Assembly (NCBI GenBank): GCA_965662355.1
Contig: CBFIHP010000022.1
Location: 1 to 64,000 of the forward strand
Origin: GCA-2683825 sp965662355
GTDB taxonomy: Bacteria > Planctomycetota > UBA1135 > GCA-002686595
Direction of reading: 5' to 3'
DNA length: 64,000 bases
Numbering within the stretch: the stretch's first letter is position 1; every line of letters begins with the position of its first letter. The translations under genes and the position numbers were made by a program. The notes beneath the pieces were generated by a model that made no database searches, was not told the origin of the DNA, and was given only the letters and a program-made list of their open reading frames with translations. Below, one piece after another: positions 47,091 through 55,168 of this stretch.

Positions 47091-47330
47091 CTAGAACTCC
47101 ATCGACCCTTGGTTCGAACGGACCTTTTCCCAACCATCATCCGCGTGGACGACCCACCCGGCATCAGTATTGACGATGTCCCCTTTCCGGAAGGACACCT
47201 CCTGGAGTTCACCATCTACGGTGATAGAGGCATCACATCCGCCTGAGGTCTTGCACTGGTAGTCCTCCGCGAAGGAGGGTGCCGCCAGCGCCAACAGGAA
47301 AACCAAGGAACGCTTGCGCAGTGAGTTCAT
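47091..47330 (-). CDS. Small secreted two-cysteine protein, SH3-like
   Basis: 79 residues. It has a very strong AAAGGAGG site six bases before the ATG. The signal peptide (SLVFLLALAAPSFA) ends before EDYQCKTSGGC. The mature 57 residues hold two cysteines likely to pair and a beta-rich core (VSFRKGDIVNTDAGWVVHA) that recalls bacterial SH3 or KOW-like folds. I do not recognise the family. It is the first gene of the leftward run with the anchored protein and kinase genes. Two direct repeats lie 33-58 bp upstream. Confidence 0.7.
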   Translation of the reverse strand: MNSLRKRSLVFLLALAAPSFAEDYQCKTSGGCDASITVDGELQEVSFRKGDIVNTDAGWVVHADDGWEKVRSNQGSMEF

Positions 47331-47362
47331 TACGAACCTCCTTTCCTCTGCGCCCCCGCCTT

Positions 47363-47388
47363 CACGTGAAAGATGGCTCACGTGAAAG
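47363..47388 (-). promoter_or_regulatory. Direct repeat CACGTGAAAG x2
   Basis: CACGTGAAAG occurs at 47363-47372 and again at 47379-47388, a centre-to-centre distance of 16 bp. Each copy contains the palindrome CACGTG. The pair sits 33-58 bp upstream of the small secreted protein gene, where an activator or repressor could bind. Confidence 0.45.
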
Positions 47389-47518
47389 TGAGGTGCGTCG
47401 CTGGACGCGAACCGGAGTGCCGGTCGAAGGGGTTCGAGAGGCGCTCCAGGGCGCGCACAGGGCGCGTGGGTGTCAAGGAGCGTGGGCCTGTGGGGTATTG
47501 GCCCAGGTTCGTTATCGA

Positions 47519-47529
47519 CCCCCCCCCCC
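47519..47529. repeat. Homopolymer of 11 C
   Basis: An uninterrupted C11 tract, 106 bp upstream of the alpha/beta hydrolase start. Such tracts slip during replication and can also be sequencing errors. Confidence 0.7.
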
Positions 47530-47634
47530 ACGGTCTTTAGGGATTCTCCAGCACCGCCCACACGTGGTCTCTTCCCTGCGAATGAAGGGGTTCGAGGGCC
47601 TTGACGACCAACCTCTCGCACGTACGTTGGTGCG

Positions 47635-48396
47635 ATGGGGAGTCTCGTGCGGGCGATGGATGATGGCGGGGACGGCCCGGTCGTGGTGTACGTTCCCGGC
47701 GTCGATGGGACGGGTGAGCTGTTGCTGGACACCGCGCAGGTGTTGCGTGAGTCGTTTCGGGTCGTGCGCTTGCGTTATGCAGCGGACGTTTTACCGTCGA
47801 TTGGCGCTGGCTATCGCGAGCTGGCGGCGGATGTGGTGCTCACGCTTGATGAACTTGGCATCGATCGCGCTTTGTTGTTGGCCGAGTCCTTCGGCGTAGC
47901 ACTGGCACTCCAGATTGCGCTGGATCATCCGGAGCACGTACGCGGCCTGGGCCTGGTGAACGGGTTTGCACACTATCCGTGCCGCTGGAGACTTGCCCTG
48001 GCACGGACGGTGATGCCAAGGGTTCCCGGGTTCCTCTTTCGGTTGGGACGGCGGCTGACGATCCCCATGGGGATGATCGCGCCGCGAAGTGATCCGCTGG
48101 TCGTTCGCGGCATGCTCGGACGTGCAGACGACTACTTCGGCGCGGCCTTTCTGCGGAGACTTGCGCTGATCCGCGAAGTCGATCTGCGGCCGCAACTCGA
48201 GGAGATCAGCTGCCCCGTGGCCCTCTTCGCGTCGGAGAACGATCGTGTCGTGCCATCCGTTGCCTGCGCACGCGAGATGGAGGCCGGCTTGCCCGATGCC
48301 ACGCTCGAGACCCTGGGACATGCGGGGCACGTGATCCTGCCCTTCAACGATGAACCCTGGGTCGCCAGGTTGCTGGATCTAGAGCGGCGCGCCTAG
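47635..48396 (+). CDS. Alpha/beta hydrolase
   Basis: 253 residues. The fold is recognisable from VVVYVPGVDGTGELLLD (oxyanion region), the nucleophile elbow LLAESFGVALALQIAL (Ser in A-E-S-F-G), the acidic residue in LFASENDRVVP and the histidine in LGHAGHVILP. The catalytic triad is thus complete. There is no signal peptide, so it is cytoplasmic. The substrate is unknown; esters or lactones are typical. Its stop codon shares the palindrome CTAG with the stop of the convergent oxidase subunit IV gene. Confidence 0.85.
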   Translation: MGSLVRAMDDGGDGPVVVYVPGVDGTGELLLDTAQVLRESFRVVRLRYAADVLPSIGAGYRELAADVVLTLDELGIDRALLLAESFGVALALQIALDHPEHVRGLGLVNGFAHYPCRWRLALARTVMPRVPGFLFRLGRRLTIPMGMIAPRSDPLVVRGMLGRADDYFGAAFLRRLALIREVDLRPQLEEISCPVALFASENDRVVPSVACAREMEAGLPDATLETLGHAGHVILPFNDEPWVARLLDLERRA

Positions 48397-48689
48397 CCCC
48401 AGCCGTCGACCGGGATTCGCGCGTAGTAGTCCGTCATGATCAAGGCGAAGAAGAGCAGCAGCCACGCAAAGCCTCCCACCGCGAAGATGCGGATCAGCGG
48501 TGTCGAGTACTTCACATGCATGAAGATGGCGATAACCAGTCCCGCTTTGAGCCCCGCGATGGACAGGGCCAGGACATCGTTGAAGATGCCAAAATCGATG
48601 AACGAGACGGCGGCTGTCAAACCGGTCAGGAGCATCAGTGCGAAGAAGACGTTGAGGTAGGTGCGCAGGGGAGTGACGTGCTCGCTCAT
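48393..48689 (-). CDS. Cytochrome c oxidase subunit IV-type small subunit
   Basis: 98 residues with three membrane helices (YLNVFFALMLLTGLTAAVSF, then LALSIAGLKAGLVIAIFMHV, then FAWLLLFFALIMTDYY). The central KAGLVIAIFMHVKYS stretch is the signature of bacterial oxidase subunit IV. It supports assembly of the oxidase in the cytoplasmic membrane. Its ATG shares one base with the stop of coxC (TGATG), so it is the last coupled gene of the respiratory operon. Confidence 0.88.
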   Translation of the reverse strand: MSEHVTPLRTYLNVFFALMLLTGLTAAVSFIDFGIFNDVLALSIAGLKAGLVIAIFMHVKYSTPLIRIFAVGGFAWLLLFFALIMTDYYARIPVDGWG

Positions 48690-49497
48690 CAGTGCAGCCC
48701 CCTCGTGTTCAAGAGGTACAGGAGTGGGAAGAGAAAGATCCAGACCAGGTCGACGAAGTGCCAGTACAGACCGAGGATCTCGACCCCTATGTAGTTCTTG
48801 CGTGTGTACCGACCTCGCAGCGCGCGCACCGCGACGAAGCCCATCAAGACGAGCCCAACAAACATGTGCAAGGCGTGCATGCCCGTCATGATGAAGTAGA
48901 GCCCGAAGAAGAGGTTCAAGTTGGGATCCGCCCCTGCGGTGGGAGCCCAGTGCACGCCGGGGATCAGCGCATCGTCGTACTTGTGACCGTACTCGTAGGC
49001 CTTGATCCCGATGAAGACGCATGCGAGCACGAAGGTCGCCGCGATGTAACCAGCGATCNNNNNNNNNNNNNNNNNNNNNNNNNNNNNNNNNNNNNNNNNN
49101 NNNNNNNNNNNNNNNNNNNNNNNNNNNNNNNNNNNNNNNNNNNNNNNNNNNNNNNNNGTTGGCCAAGTTGGGCCGCGCGGACGGCGAGAGCCATGGTCAG
49201 GCTGCTGCCAATGAGCACCACTGTGTTCGTGGTGCCGAGAATCAGCCCCGCGCCGTCGGCTAGGTGGTGCGACCCCTCGAAGAAGGCGCCCGGGTACAGA
49301 CTGCGATAGACCAAGTAGGTAGTGAAGAGACCACCGAAGAACATGATCTCCTGCACGAGAAAGGCCCACATCCCGATCGCAGCGGTCTGGCTTTGCTGGT
49401 CGAGCGTGACGAAGTGGTGGGCCAACTCGCCAGGCTGAGGCTCTTCGGCCTGGAGCTCTTCGGGGATGGCATCGGGAGGAAGCGTAGCTTCAGACAC
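48689..49497 (-). CDS. coxC: Cytochrome c oxidase subunit III, split by an N gap
   Basis: The start is GTG 49497, with GGAGG seven bases upstream, inside the end of coxA (8-bp overlap). The N-terminal part has FLVQEIMFFGGLFTTYLVYR and GTTNTVVLIGSSLTMALAV. The C-terminal part has FVLACVFIGIKAYEYGHK, GMHALHMFVGL and LYWHFVDLVWIFLFPLLYL. Together these give a typical subunit III with seven helices. The 99-N run at 49059-49157 lies between LGQ and IAGY, and the reading frame differs on its two sides. The drawn gap length therefore cannot be true; this is an assembly artefact and not evidence of a pseudogene. Confidence 0.9.
49059..49157. other. Assembly gap (99 N)
   Basis: A run of 99 undetermined bases within coxC. 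The frame changes across it, which shows that the true distance is not 99 (nor any length equal to 99 modulo 3). Confidence 0.95.
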
Positions 49498-51127
49498 TGC
49501 CGACCTCCTCCCCATAAGCATAAGCCTCTTCTGTGACGGTCGGTACGTCGTGGAAGTTGTGGGTGATCGGAGGCGACGCCACCTTTTCCCACTCGAGCCC
49601 TTTTGCATTCCACGGGTTCCCCTTGACCTTCTTGCCGTACATCAGAGACCACGGCATGTAGACCAGCGACAAGAAGAAACCCAACCCCAGAATCGATGCG
49701 CCGGCGGTGGACAGGACGTTGAGTACCTGGAACTCATCTGGATAGACGTGATAGCGACGCGGCATGCCCAGATAGCCCAGTACAAACTGCGGCAGGAACG
49801 TGAGATTGAACCCGCAAAAAACCAGCACTGCACTGACCTTGGCCACGCCCTCGGGGTACATCCGCCCGAACATCTTGGGCCACCAAAAGTGTAGCCCGCC
49901 CAGAAAGGCCATCACGACGCCACCGACCATGACGTAGTGGAAATGGGCGACGACGAAGTAGGAGTCGTGAACGTGGATGTCGACTGCAAGCGTCGCCAGG
50001 AAGATGCCGGTCAGTCCGCCGATGGTGAACAGCCCGATGAACCCGAGCGCGTACAGCATGGGCGTTGCCAGCGATATGGCGCCGCGATACAGGGTCGCCG
50101 TCCAGTTGAACACCTTGATCGCCGAGGGGATCGCCACCAGGAAGCTCAAGAGCGAGAAGACCATGCCGGCGTACATGGATTGACCGCTGACGAACATGTG
50201 GTGGCCCCAGACGAGGAAGCCAAAAATCGCGATGGCCAAGCTCGAATACGCGATGAACTTGTAGCCGAATACGGCCTTGCGGCTGAAGCACGAGATCAAC
50301 TCGCTGATCACGCCCATGGCTGGCAGGATCATGATGTAGACGGCCGGGTGGGAATAGAACCAGAACAGGTGCTGAAACAGGATCGGATCCCCGCCCTTGG
50401 CCGGATCGAAAATGCCAACTCCGAAAATACGCTCGATCGCCACGAGGAGGATCGTGATGGCGATGACCGGCGTGCCCAGGACCATGATCAAGGCCGCTGC
50501 ATACTGGGCCCAGACGAACAGTGGTAGCCGGAACCACGTCAGGCCCGGCGCCCGCATCTTGTGGATTGTCGCGATGAAGTTGACGCCCGTCAGGATCGAA
50601 CCGAAGCCGGCGATGAAGATTCCCAATGCCGCTGCGATAACGTGTGTATTCGAATACGTGCTGCTGTACGGCGCGTAGAACGTCCAGCCCGTGTCGACAC
50701 CGCCCGCGACCATGGCGTAGAAGGCGAACAGCCCCCCGGCCATGACCAGATACCAGGACAGGAGGTTCAGCTTGGGAAAGGCGACGTCCTTCGCCCCGAT
50801 CATCAACGGCAACAGAAAGTTCCCCAGCACCGCCGGCACAGACGGCAATAGGAAGAAGAAGATCATGAAGATCCCGTGCAGCGTGAAGAGCTTGTTGTAG
50901 GTCTCCGCCTGGAAGAGATCGCCGGCCGGTGTCAGGAGCTCGAGCCGAATCAAGACCGCAAAGATGCCGCCGAGGAAGAAGAAGAAGGTCAAGCCGAGCA
51001 GGTACAAGATCCCGATCCGCTTGTGATCCCCCGTGAGCAGCCAGGACTTGAGGCCGTACTCACCTTCCAGGTAGTTCTCTTCGCGAGCCTGGTGCTTGTC
51101 GGCCGGGGCTTGGGCGGTCTGGCTCAT
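49490..51127 (-). CDS. coxA: Cytochrome c oxidase subunit I (caa3, A2-type)
   Basis: 545 residues, about 12 membrane helices. Heme and copper ligands are seen in FTLHGIFMIFFFLLPSVPAV (His), HLFWFYSHPAVYIMILPA, GHHMFVSGQSMY and DSYFVVAHFHYVM. The YSHPAVY motif, in which Tyr-Ser replace the usual D-channel glutamate, is the mark of A2-type heme-copper oxidases such as those of Rhodothermus and Thermus. It reduces oxygen to water and pumps protons. It overlaps coxB by ATGA and coxC by 8 bp. Confidence 0.97.
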   Translation of the reverse strand: MSQTAQAPADKHQAREENYLEGEYGLKSWLLTGDHKRIGILYLLGLTFFFFLGGIFAVLIRLELLTPAGDLFQAETYNKLFTLHGIFMIFFFLLPSVPAVLGNFLLPLMIGAKDVAFPKLNLLSWYLVMAGGLFAFYAMVAGGVDTGWTFYAPYSSTYSNTHVIAAALGIFIAGFGSILTGVNFIATIHKMRAPGLTWFRLPLFVWAQYAAALIMVLGTPVIAITILLVAIERIFGVGIFDPAKGGDPILFQHLFWFYSHPAVYIMILPAMGVISELISCFSRKAVFGYKFIAYSSLAIAIFGFLVWGHHMFVSGQSMYAGMVFSLLSFLVAIPSAIKVFNWTATLYRGAISLATPMLYALGFIGLFTIGGLTGIFLATLAVDIHVHDSYFVVAHFHYVMVGGVVMAFLGGLHFWWPKMFGRMYPEGVAKVSAVLVFCGFNLTFLPQFVLGYLGMPRRYHVYPDEFQVLNVLSTAGASILGLGFFLSLVYMPWSLMYGKKVKGNPWNAKGLEWEKVASPPITHNFHDVPTVTEEAYAYGEEVGSV

Positions 51128-52206
51128 CGGTCGCCTCCCCCCTGTTCGTCGGCAACCTGATTGTCCTTGGATTCGGAATCGGTGGCGCCGAGGGATTTCA
51201 GATACGCGATGACTTTCAACAACTGGTCTTCGGAAATCTGCCCCTGATACGTGGGCATCAACGGTTGATACCCAGCAGACAGCTTCTTGCGCGGATCGAG
51301 GATCGACTCGCGAATGTAGTTTTCATCGAAGCGCACGGTCTGGCCATCGGCGAGCGCGACGGTTTGCCCGAAACGGCCCGCCAGGCTGGGACCACGCTGA
51401 CCCGAATCCGCGGAATGGCACGTGTCGCAACGCAGATTCTCNNNNNNNNNNNNNNNNNNNNNNNNNNNNNNNNNNNNNNNNNNNNNNNNNNNNNNNNNNN
51501 NNNNNNNNNNNNNNNNNNNNNNNNNNNNNNNNNNNNNNNNAAAGAAGACCTGCCCTGCTTCCTCGGGGGTGACACCCACCGGTTCGGAGTCCAGCCAGGC
51601 CTGGTAGCCGGCCGGATCCATGACGACGACCTCGCCGATCATTTCAGAGTGCTTGGTGCCGCAGTACTCGGCACAGAAGATGTCGTACGTGCCGGCCTTC
51701 GTTGCCTCGAACCAAATCGTGGTGTACATGCCCGGCACCACGTCGGCCTTGATGCGGAAAGCGGGGATCCAGAAATCGTGAATCACATCCTCGGAAATCA
51801 TCTGCAGGACGATCTTCTCGCCGCGTGGAACGTGCAATTTGTTGATCTCGCGCTGTCCGGTAGGGTGCTGCAGCTTCCACATCCACTGCTTGCCGGTGAC
51901 GTAGAAAGTCGTGGCGCCCTCGGGCGGAGTCATCACGTCGTAGAAAATCTTCGCGCCCCAGCCGAACACGAACAAGGAAATGAAGAGGGGCACGATGCTC
52001 CACGCGATTTCGAGCGGTAGCGAGCCCTCGATTTGCTGGGCCTCGTGGCCCTCGCGTTGGCGGTAGCGTACGACGCACCAGCCGATGGCGAGCGAGATGC
52101 CGACGGTGAAGAAGATCCCGATGGCGATCAGGAAGAAGTAGATCGCGTCGATCCGCCCAGCGACCGTCGAGGCCGCCTCAGGGAAGAGAGAGAAGTCCTC
52201 AAACAC
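51124..52206 (-). CDS. coxB: Cytochrome c oxidase subunit II with fused cytochrome c domain, interrupted by an N gap
   Basis: About 360 codons as drawn, from GTG 52206 (GGAGG six bases upstream). Two membrane helices (IYFFLIAIGIFFTVGISLAI; IVPLFISLFVFGW) precede the cupredoxin domain. The CuA site is CAEYCGTKHSEM. After the gap comes a cytochrome c domain with CDTCH and a distal Met in PLMPTYQGQIS. It accepts electrons, probably from ActE or ActA, and passes them to subunit I. The 99-N gap lies between EEAGQVFF and ENLRCDTCH, where homologues have only a few residues, so the true gap is near zero. The frame agrees on both sides. Confidence 0.94.
   Translation of the reverse strand: MFEDFSLFPEAASTVAGRIDAIYFFLIAIGIFFTVGISLAIGWCVVRYRQREGHEAQQIEGSLPLEIAWSIVPLFISLFVFGWGAKIFYDVMTPPEGATTFYVTGKQWMWKLQHPTGQREINKLHVPRGEKIVLQMISEDVIHDFWIPAFRIKADVVPGMYTTIWFEATKAGTYDIFCAEYCGTKHSEMIGEVVVMDPAGYQAWLDSEPVGVTPEEAGQVFFXXXXXXXXXXXXXXXXXXXXXXXXXXXXXXXXXENLRCDTCHSADSGQRGPSLAGRFGQTVALADGQTVRFDENYIRESILDPRKKLSAGYQPLMPTYQGQISEDQLLKVIAYLKSLGATDSESKDNQVADEQGGGDR
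51442..51540. other. Assembly gap (99 N)
   Basis: A run of 99 undetermined bases just before the heme motif of coxB. The flanking protein suggests that almost nothing is missing. Confidence 0.95.
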
Positions 52207-53038
52207 CGGAGGCCTCCGCGGGTCGGGCAGAGCGCGCTGCGGGTTCGCGTCGCAGAGAACGCCAGACGAAGAATGCCAGGAACAACACGGTGGCGCCACC
52301 GCCGACGCGCAGGGAGTTCATGACTGCGAAGCCATAGCGCCCGTTCGCCGGATCGTAGTGGAAACAACGCAGGATGAACTTGTCGACGAACGAGCCGATG
52401 CGCCCTTGGGAGGCTTCCATCAGTGCGAAGCGCAGATCACGGGGCGGAAACTCGATGCCGAAGAGATAACGCGAAACGCTGCCATCAGAGGTCAGGAGCG
52501 TCACCCCCGCGGCGTGGGCATACTCACCGGTTGCGGGCACGTATTCGTATTCGAATCCGACGGCTTCGGCCACGCGCCGGATTTCTGTCTCGTCCCCGAC
52601 GAGAAAACGCCAACCATCGGGCCCGACGTCCCGGCCGTAGCGTCCGAGGTAGCCTGCACGTTTGCGCGACGCCACTTCGGTGGTTTCGCTGGGATCGATC
52701 GTCAACGCTATCAGGTTGAAATCCGCACCGGCACTGAAGTCGACCGCCCGCAGGTTGCGGACAAGTCCGTCGAGAACCAGGTCGCACAGCATCGGGCACT
52801 CGTAATAGAGCATCACGAGAATCGTCGCCCGTTCGCCAATGGCTTCGCCCAGTGCGATCTCTGCGCCGTTCGAATCGACGAAGCGCGCGTCCAAGGGCAC
52901 GCTTTCTCCGAGACGTAGATCCCAATCGATGTCCGGAGGCTGGGGGCCCCCGAGAACCTGCGCGGTCACCCCGAGGCTCATTACGCCCAGGGCCAGCCCC
53001 GTAAGGACTCCCCGGTGTTCGAGAATCGGGCGGATCAC
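52199..53038 (-). CDS. SCO1/SenC copper chaperone for CuA assembly
   Basis: 279 residues from GTG 53038 (GGAGGG upstream; GTGA overlap with the previous stop). An N-terminal helix exports it. The thioredoxin-like domain has the copper-binding CxxxC in YYECPMLCDLVL, LTIDPSETTEVA, and a late histidine in GEYAHAAGVTLL. A C-terminal helix (GGGATVLFLAFFVWR) gives a second anchor. SCO proteins deliver copper to the CuA centre of subunit II, the next gene downstream, whose start it overlaps by 8 bp. Confidence 0.93.
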   Translation of the reverse strand: MIRPILEHRGVLTGLALGVMSLGVTAQVLGGPQPPDIDWDLRLGESVPLDARFVDSNGAEIALGEAIGERATILVMLYYECPMLCDLVLDGLVRNLRAVDFSAGADFNLIALTIDPSETTEVASRKRAGYLGRYGRDVGPDGWRFLVGDETEIRRVAEAVGFEYEYVPATGEYAHAAGVTLLTSDGSVSRYLFGIEFPPRDLRFALMEASQGRIGSFVDKFILRCFHYDPANGRYGFAVMNSLRVGGGATVLFLAFFVWRSLRREPAARSARPAEASGV

Positions 53039-53424
53039 TTGGCACCCTCCACAGGTTTCTTGTTGTGGATGAGGAAGAGCTGCATGGCTCGTTCTATGGG
53101 GATGCGCGCAACGCCGTTTTGGCGATCGATCCACTCGTAGTGGTTCAGGCGACGAGCCTCGATCTTCTGATGCTCTTCGATTTCGCCGTACGGATGGGCT
53201 TGCAGTTCGGGCCACGTCATCTCGGCCACCTTGCGCACACGCAGAGCATATTGGTCAACCTCCGGCGCCTCCGGTGTCAGCCCGCGATCGAGCCAATAGC
53301 TGATCAAGAGACTGGCGCCCACCAGCGCGGAAAGTGCAATGCCGGCCCGCAAGATGGGCCCCGCAGTTGCGTCGCGCTTCTCGTAGCCCGTTTGCGCTTC
53401 GCGCTGTTTGTGTTCCCCCGTCAT
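53035..53424 (-). CDS. Small single-helix membrane protein in the act-cox operon
   Basis: 129 residues. One membrane helix (ILRAGIALSALVGASLLISY) near residues 24-43 is followed by an extracytoplasmic, charged domain (YALRVRKVAEMTWPELQAHP). It has no heme or metal motif. It overlaps actF by ATGA and sco by GTGA, so it is translated as part of the operon. It is probably an accessory subunit or assembly factor of the complex III/oxidase pair; I do not recognise a named family. Confidence 0.75.
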   Translation of the reverse strand: MTGEHKQREAQTGYEKRDATAGPILRAGIALSALVGASLLISYWLDRGLTPEAPEVDQYALRVRKVAEMTWPELQAHPYGEIEEHQKIEARRLNHYEWIDRQNGVARIPIERAMQLFLIHNKKPVEGAK

Positions 53425-54608
53425 AGAACCGGCGCCTCCTCGAGCTTCCCGAGCAACTTGGCGTCCTGCAGGGAGACCAATGGACGGCCACGCAGGTTAC
53501 GAACGAACAGTCCCAGCCATAGGCCGCCCAGAGCGAGGGGCGCAACGACGTCCATCCATGACAGGTGGATGCCACCGCCGTGCGCGAAGGCCGGCGCGAT
53601 CAGCCAGTAAATGTCCGCATAGCGAATCAGGAAGACCGCCACGGCGACCTTGGCCAGGATGGTGGCATTGCGCTTGGACTTGCGCGTCAGCAGGATCGAG
53701 AAGGGCACGAAAAAGTGGAAGGCGACCAGGAACAGGGCGATCCCCTGCCAGCCATGGTCGGTCCGATGCAGGTACCAGGGCGTTTCTTCAGGCAGGTTGC
53801 CCGACCAGATGATCAGGAACTGCGAGAAAGAGATGTAGGCCCAAAGCATCACGAAGGCCAACATCAGGTTGCCGAGATCGTGGAAGTGCGCCTTCTCGTA
53901 CCAGCGAGTGAAGGGCTCGTGCTTCGAAATGTGCGCGGCGAAGAAGATCGCGACGCACAGCGTGCTGAGCCCCTGCCCGACGACAAAGTGCACGCCGTAG
54001 ATGGTCGAGAACCAGTGCGGTTCCAGCGACATGCCCCAGTCGAATGCAGCGAAGCTCATCGTGACCACGTAGGCTAGAATGCCGCCCGCACTCAGGGCCT
54101 TGAGCTTGCGTAGGGCGGAGACATCCAGCCAACGATCGTAACGCGCACTGAGGTGCACGATACTCCACCCGAGGGCGATCCAGACGCCGAAGTAGAAGAG
54201 CGCGCGAGCGAAAAAGAAGGGCAGGTTCAGGTAGGCCGACTTGTGCTGCAGGATCTCGTCGGCGGCAACGACGTCGGCGTGGGCCCACTCGTAGAGGTGG
54301 GTTGCTCCCAGGGCCAGCGGAAGGAAGGCCAGTGCCATGTACGGTACGTTGCGCACCGCGGCCTCCAGCAAGCGTCGGATGGCGAAACCCCATCCGCCTC
54401 CCGTCAATTGGTGCAGCATGACAAAGGCCAAACTGCCGAGCGTCGGCGCCAGCCAGAACAGAAAGGCCATCAAGTAGGACTGATAGAACTGACCCGAGTC
54501 GGTGAAGAAGCCGATTGCAAGCGCCGCGCAGCCCACGGCACCTACCGTGAAGGCGACACGCTCGGCACGCGACAGAGTGTTCGTCAGGGGGGAGCGTTCT
54601 TCGCTCAT
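53421..54608 (-). CDS. actF: Alternative complex III membrane subunit ActF
   Basis: 395 residues with about ten membrane helices. Recognisable ActF segments include FFTDSGQFYQSYLMAFLFWL, VMLHQLTGGGWGFAIRR and FAAFDWGMSLEPHWFSTIYG. ActF is a quinol-site-type membrane subunit paralogous to the NrfD-like ActC. It starts with an ATGA overlap on actE and ends with an ATGA overlap on the small membrane protein gene. Confidence 0.94.
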   Translation of the reverse strand: MSEERSPLTNTLSRAERVAFTVGAVGCAALAIGFFTDSGQFYQSYLMAFLFWLAPTLGSLAFVMLHQLTGGGWGFAIRRLLEAAVRNVPYMALAFLPLALGATHLYEWAHADVVAADEILQHKSAYLNLPFFFARALFYFGVWIALGWSIVHLSARYDRWLDVSALRKLKALSAGGILAYVVTMSFAAFDWGMSLEPHWFSTIYGVHFVVGQGLSTLCVAIFFAAHISKHEPFTRWYEKAHFHDLGNLMLAFVMLWAYISFSQFLIIWSGNLPEETPWYLHRTDHGWQGIALFLVAFHFFVPFSILLTRKSKRNATILAKVAVAVFLIRYADIYWLIAPAFAHGGGIHLSWMDVVAPLALGGLWLGLFVRNLRGRPLVSLQDAKLLGKLEEAPVL

Positions 54609-55168
54609 CGCCCCCCTCCTTCGAGGCGCTGACGATCCTGGGGGGGCAGGTCAGCTACCAGTGCGTTTTGACTCAATTGCAGCGCGCGTATGAAGGCGAT
54701 AATCGCCCAGCGGTCCTCGGTGATGACTCGATCGGAGACGTCGTACATGGCTCCGAAGCCCTTCGTCATCACGCTGAAGAAGTATCCGTGGGGGGCTTTG
54801 CGCAGCCGGTCGATGTGGAAGCTCGAGGGGTGTTTCAAACCGCGCTTCACAACCATGCCCTCGCCATAGCCCGAGCGCCCGTGGCATGGAGCGCAGTGGA
54901 TTCCGAAGCGTTCCCGTCCGCGCTCGAGCACCTGCTCGGTGACTTCGAAGGGGAAGCTCGTCGCGGGCTCGCCGTTGATCGTGCCTTCGTAAAGGTGTGC
55001 GTCCAGTCGCAATTCGCCGCGGGCGATCGTTCCGGGAACCTGGTTGCGCGACGAGGCTCCATTGCTGAAGAGCGTTGTTTTTTCGAGCGGCTCGAAGCGT
55101 GGCTGATCGTGCATGTCTTGGCGGCAGCCGGCCAGCAGGAGTGCGAGTGCGAGGGTGGGGTGCTTCAA
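54605..55168 (-). CDS. actE: Alternative complex III cytochrome c lipoprotein ActE
   Basis: 187 residues from TTG 55168. The TTGA overlap with the actD stop and the resulting lipobox (LALALLLAGCRQ) argue for this start. A single CAPCH heme motif and a later Met (KGFGAMYDV) define a monoheme cytochrome c. It is anchored on the outer side of the membrane and probably passes electrons to the cytochrome c domain of coxB. Confidence 0.93.
   Translation of the reverse strand: MKHPTLALALLLAGCRQDMHDQPRFEPLEKTTLFSNGASSRNQVPGTIARGELRLDAHLYEGTINGEPATSFPFEVTEQVLERGRERFGIHCAPCHGRSGYGEGMVVKRGLKHPSSFHIDRLRKAPHGYFFSVMTKGFGAMYDVSDRVITEDRWAIIAFIRALQLSQNALVADLPPQDRQRLEGGGR

Larger units (their letters stand above)
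47331..47634. other. Intergenic region between divergent genes, with direct repeats and a C tract
   Basis: 304 bp without a gene. It contains the strong ribosome site of the small secreted protein gene, two 10-base direct repeats (47363-47388) and a run of 11 C (47519-47529). I see no convincing promoter hexamers. Confidence 0.5.

Noticed and set aside
47398..47416. A GG-N10-GC element upstream of the small secreted protein gene
   Set aside because: Apart from GG and GC it matches neither TGGCAC nor TTGC, so it is expected by chance.
48689..49497. coxC as a frameshifted pseudogene
   Set aside because: The frame change coincides exactly with an N gap of nominal length; both parts are otherwise intact.
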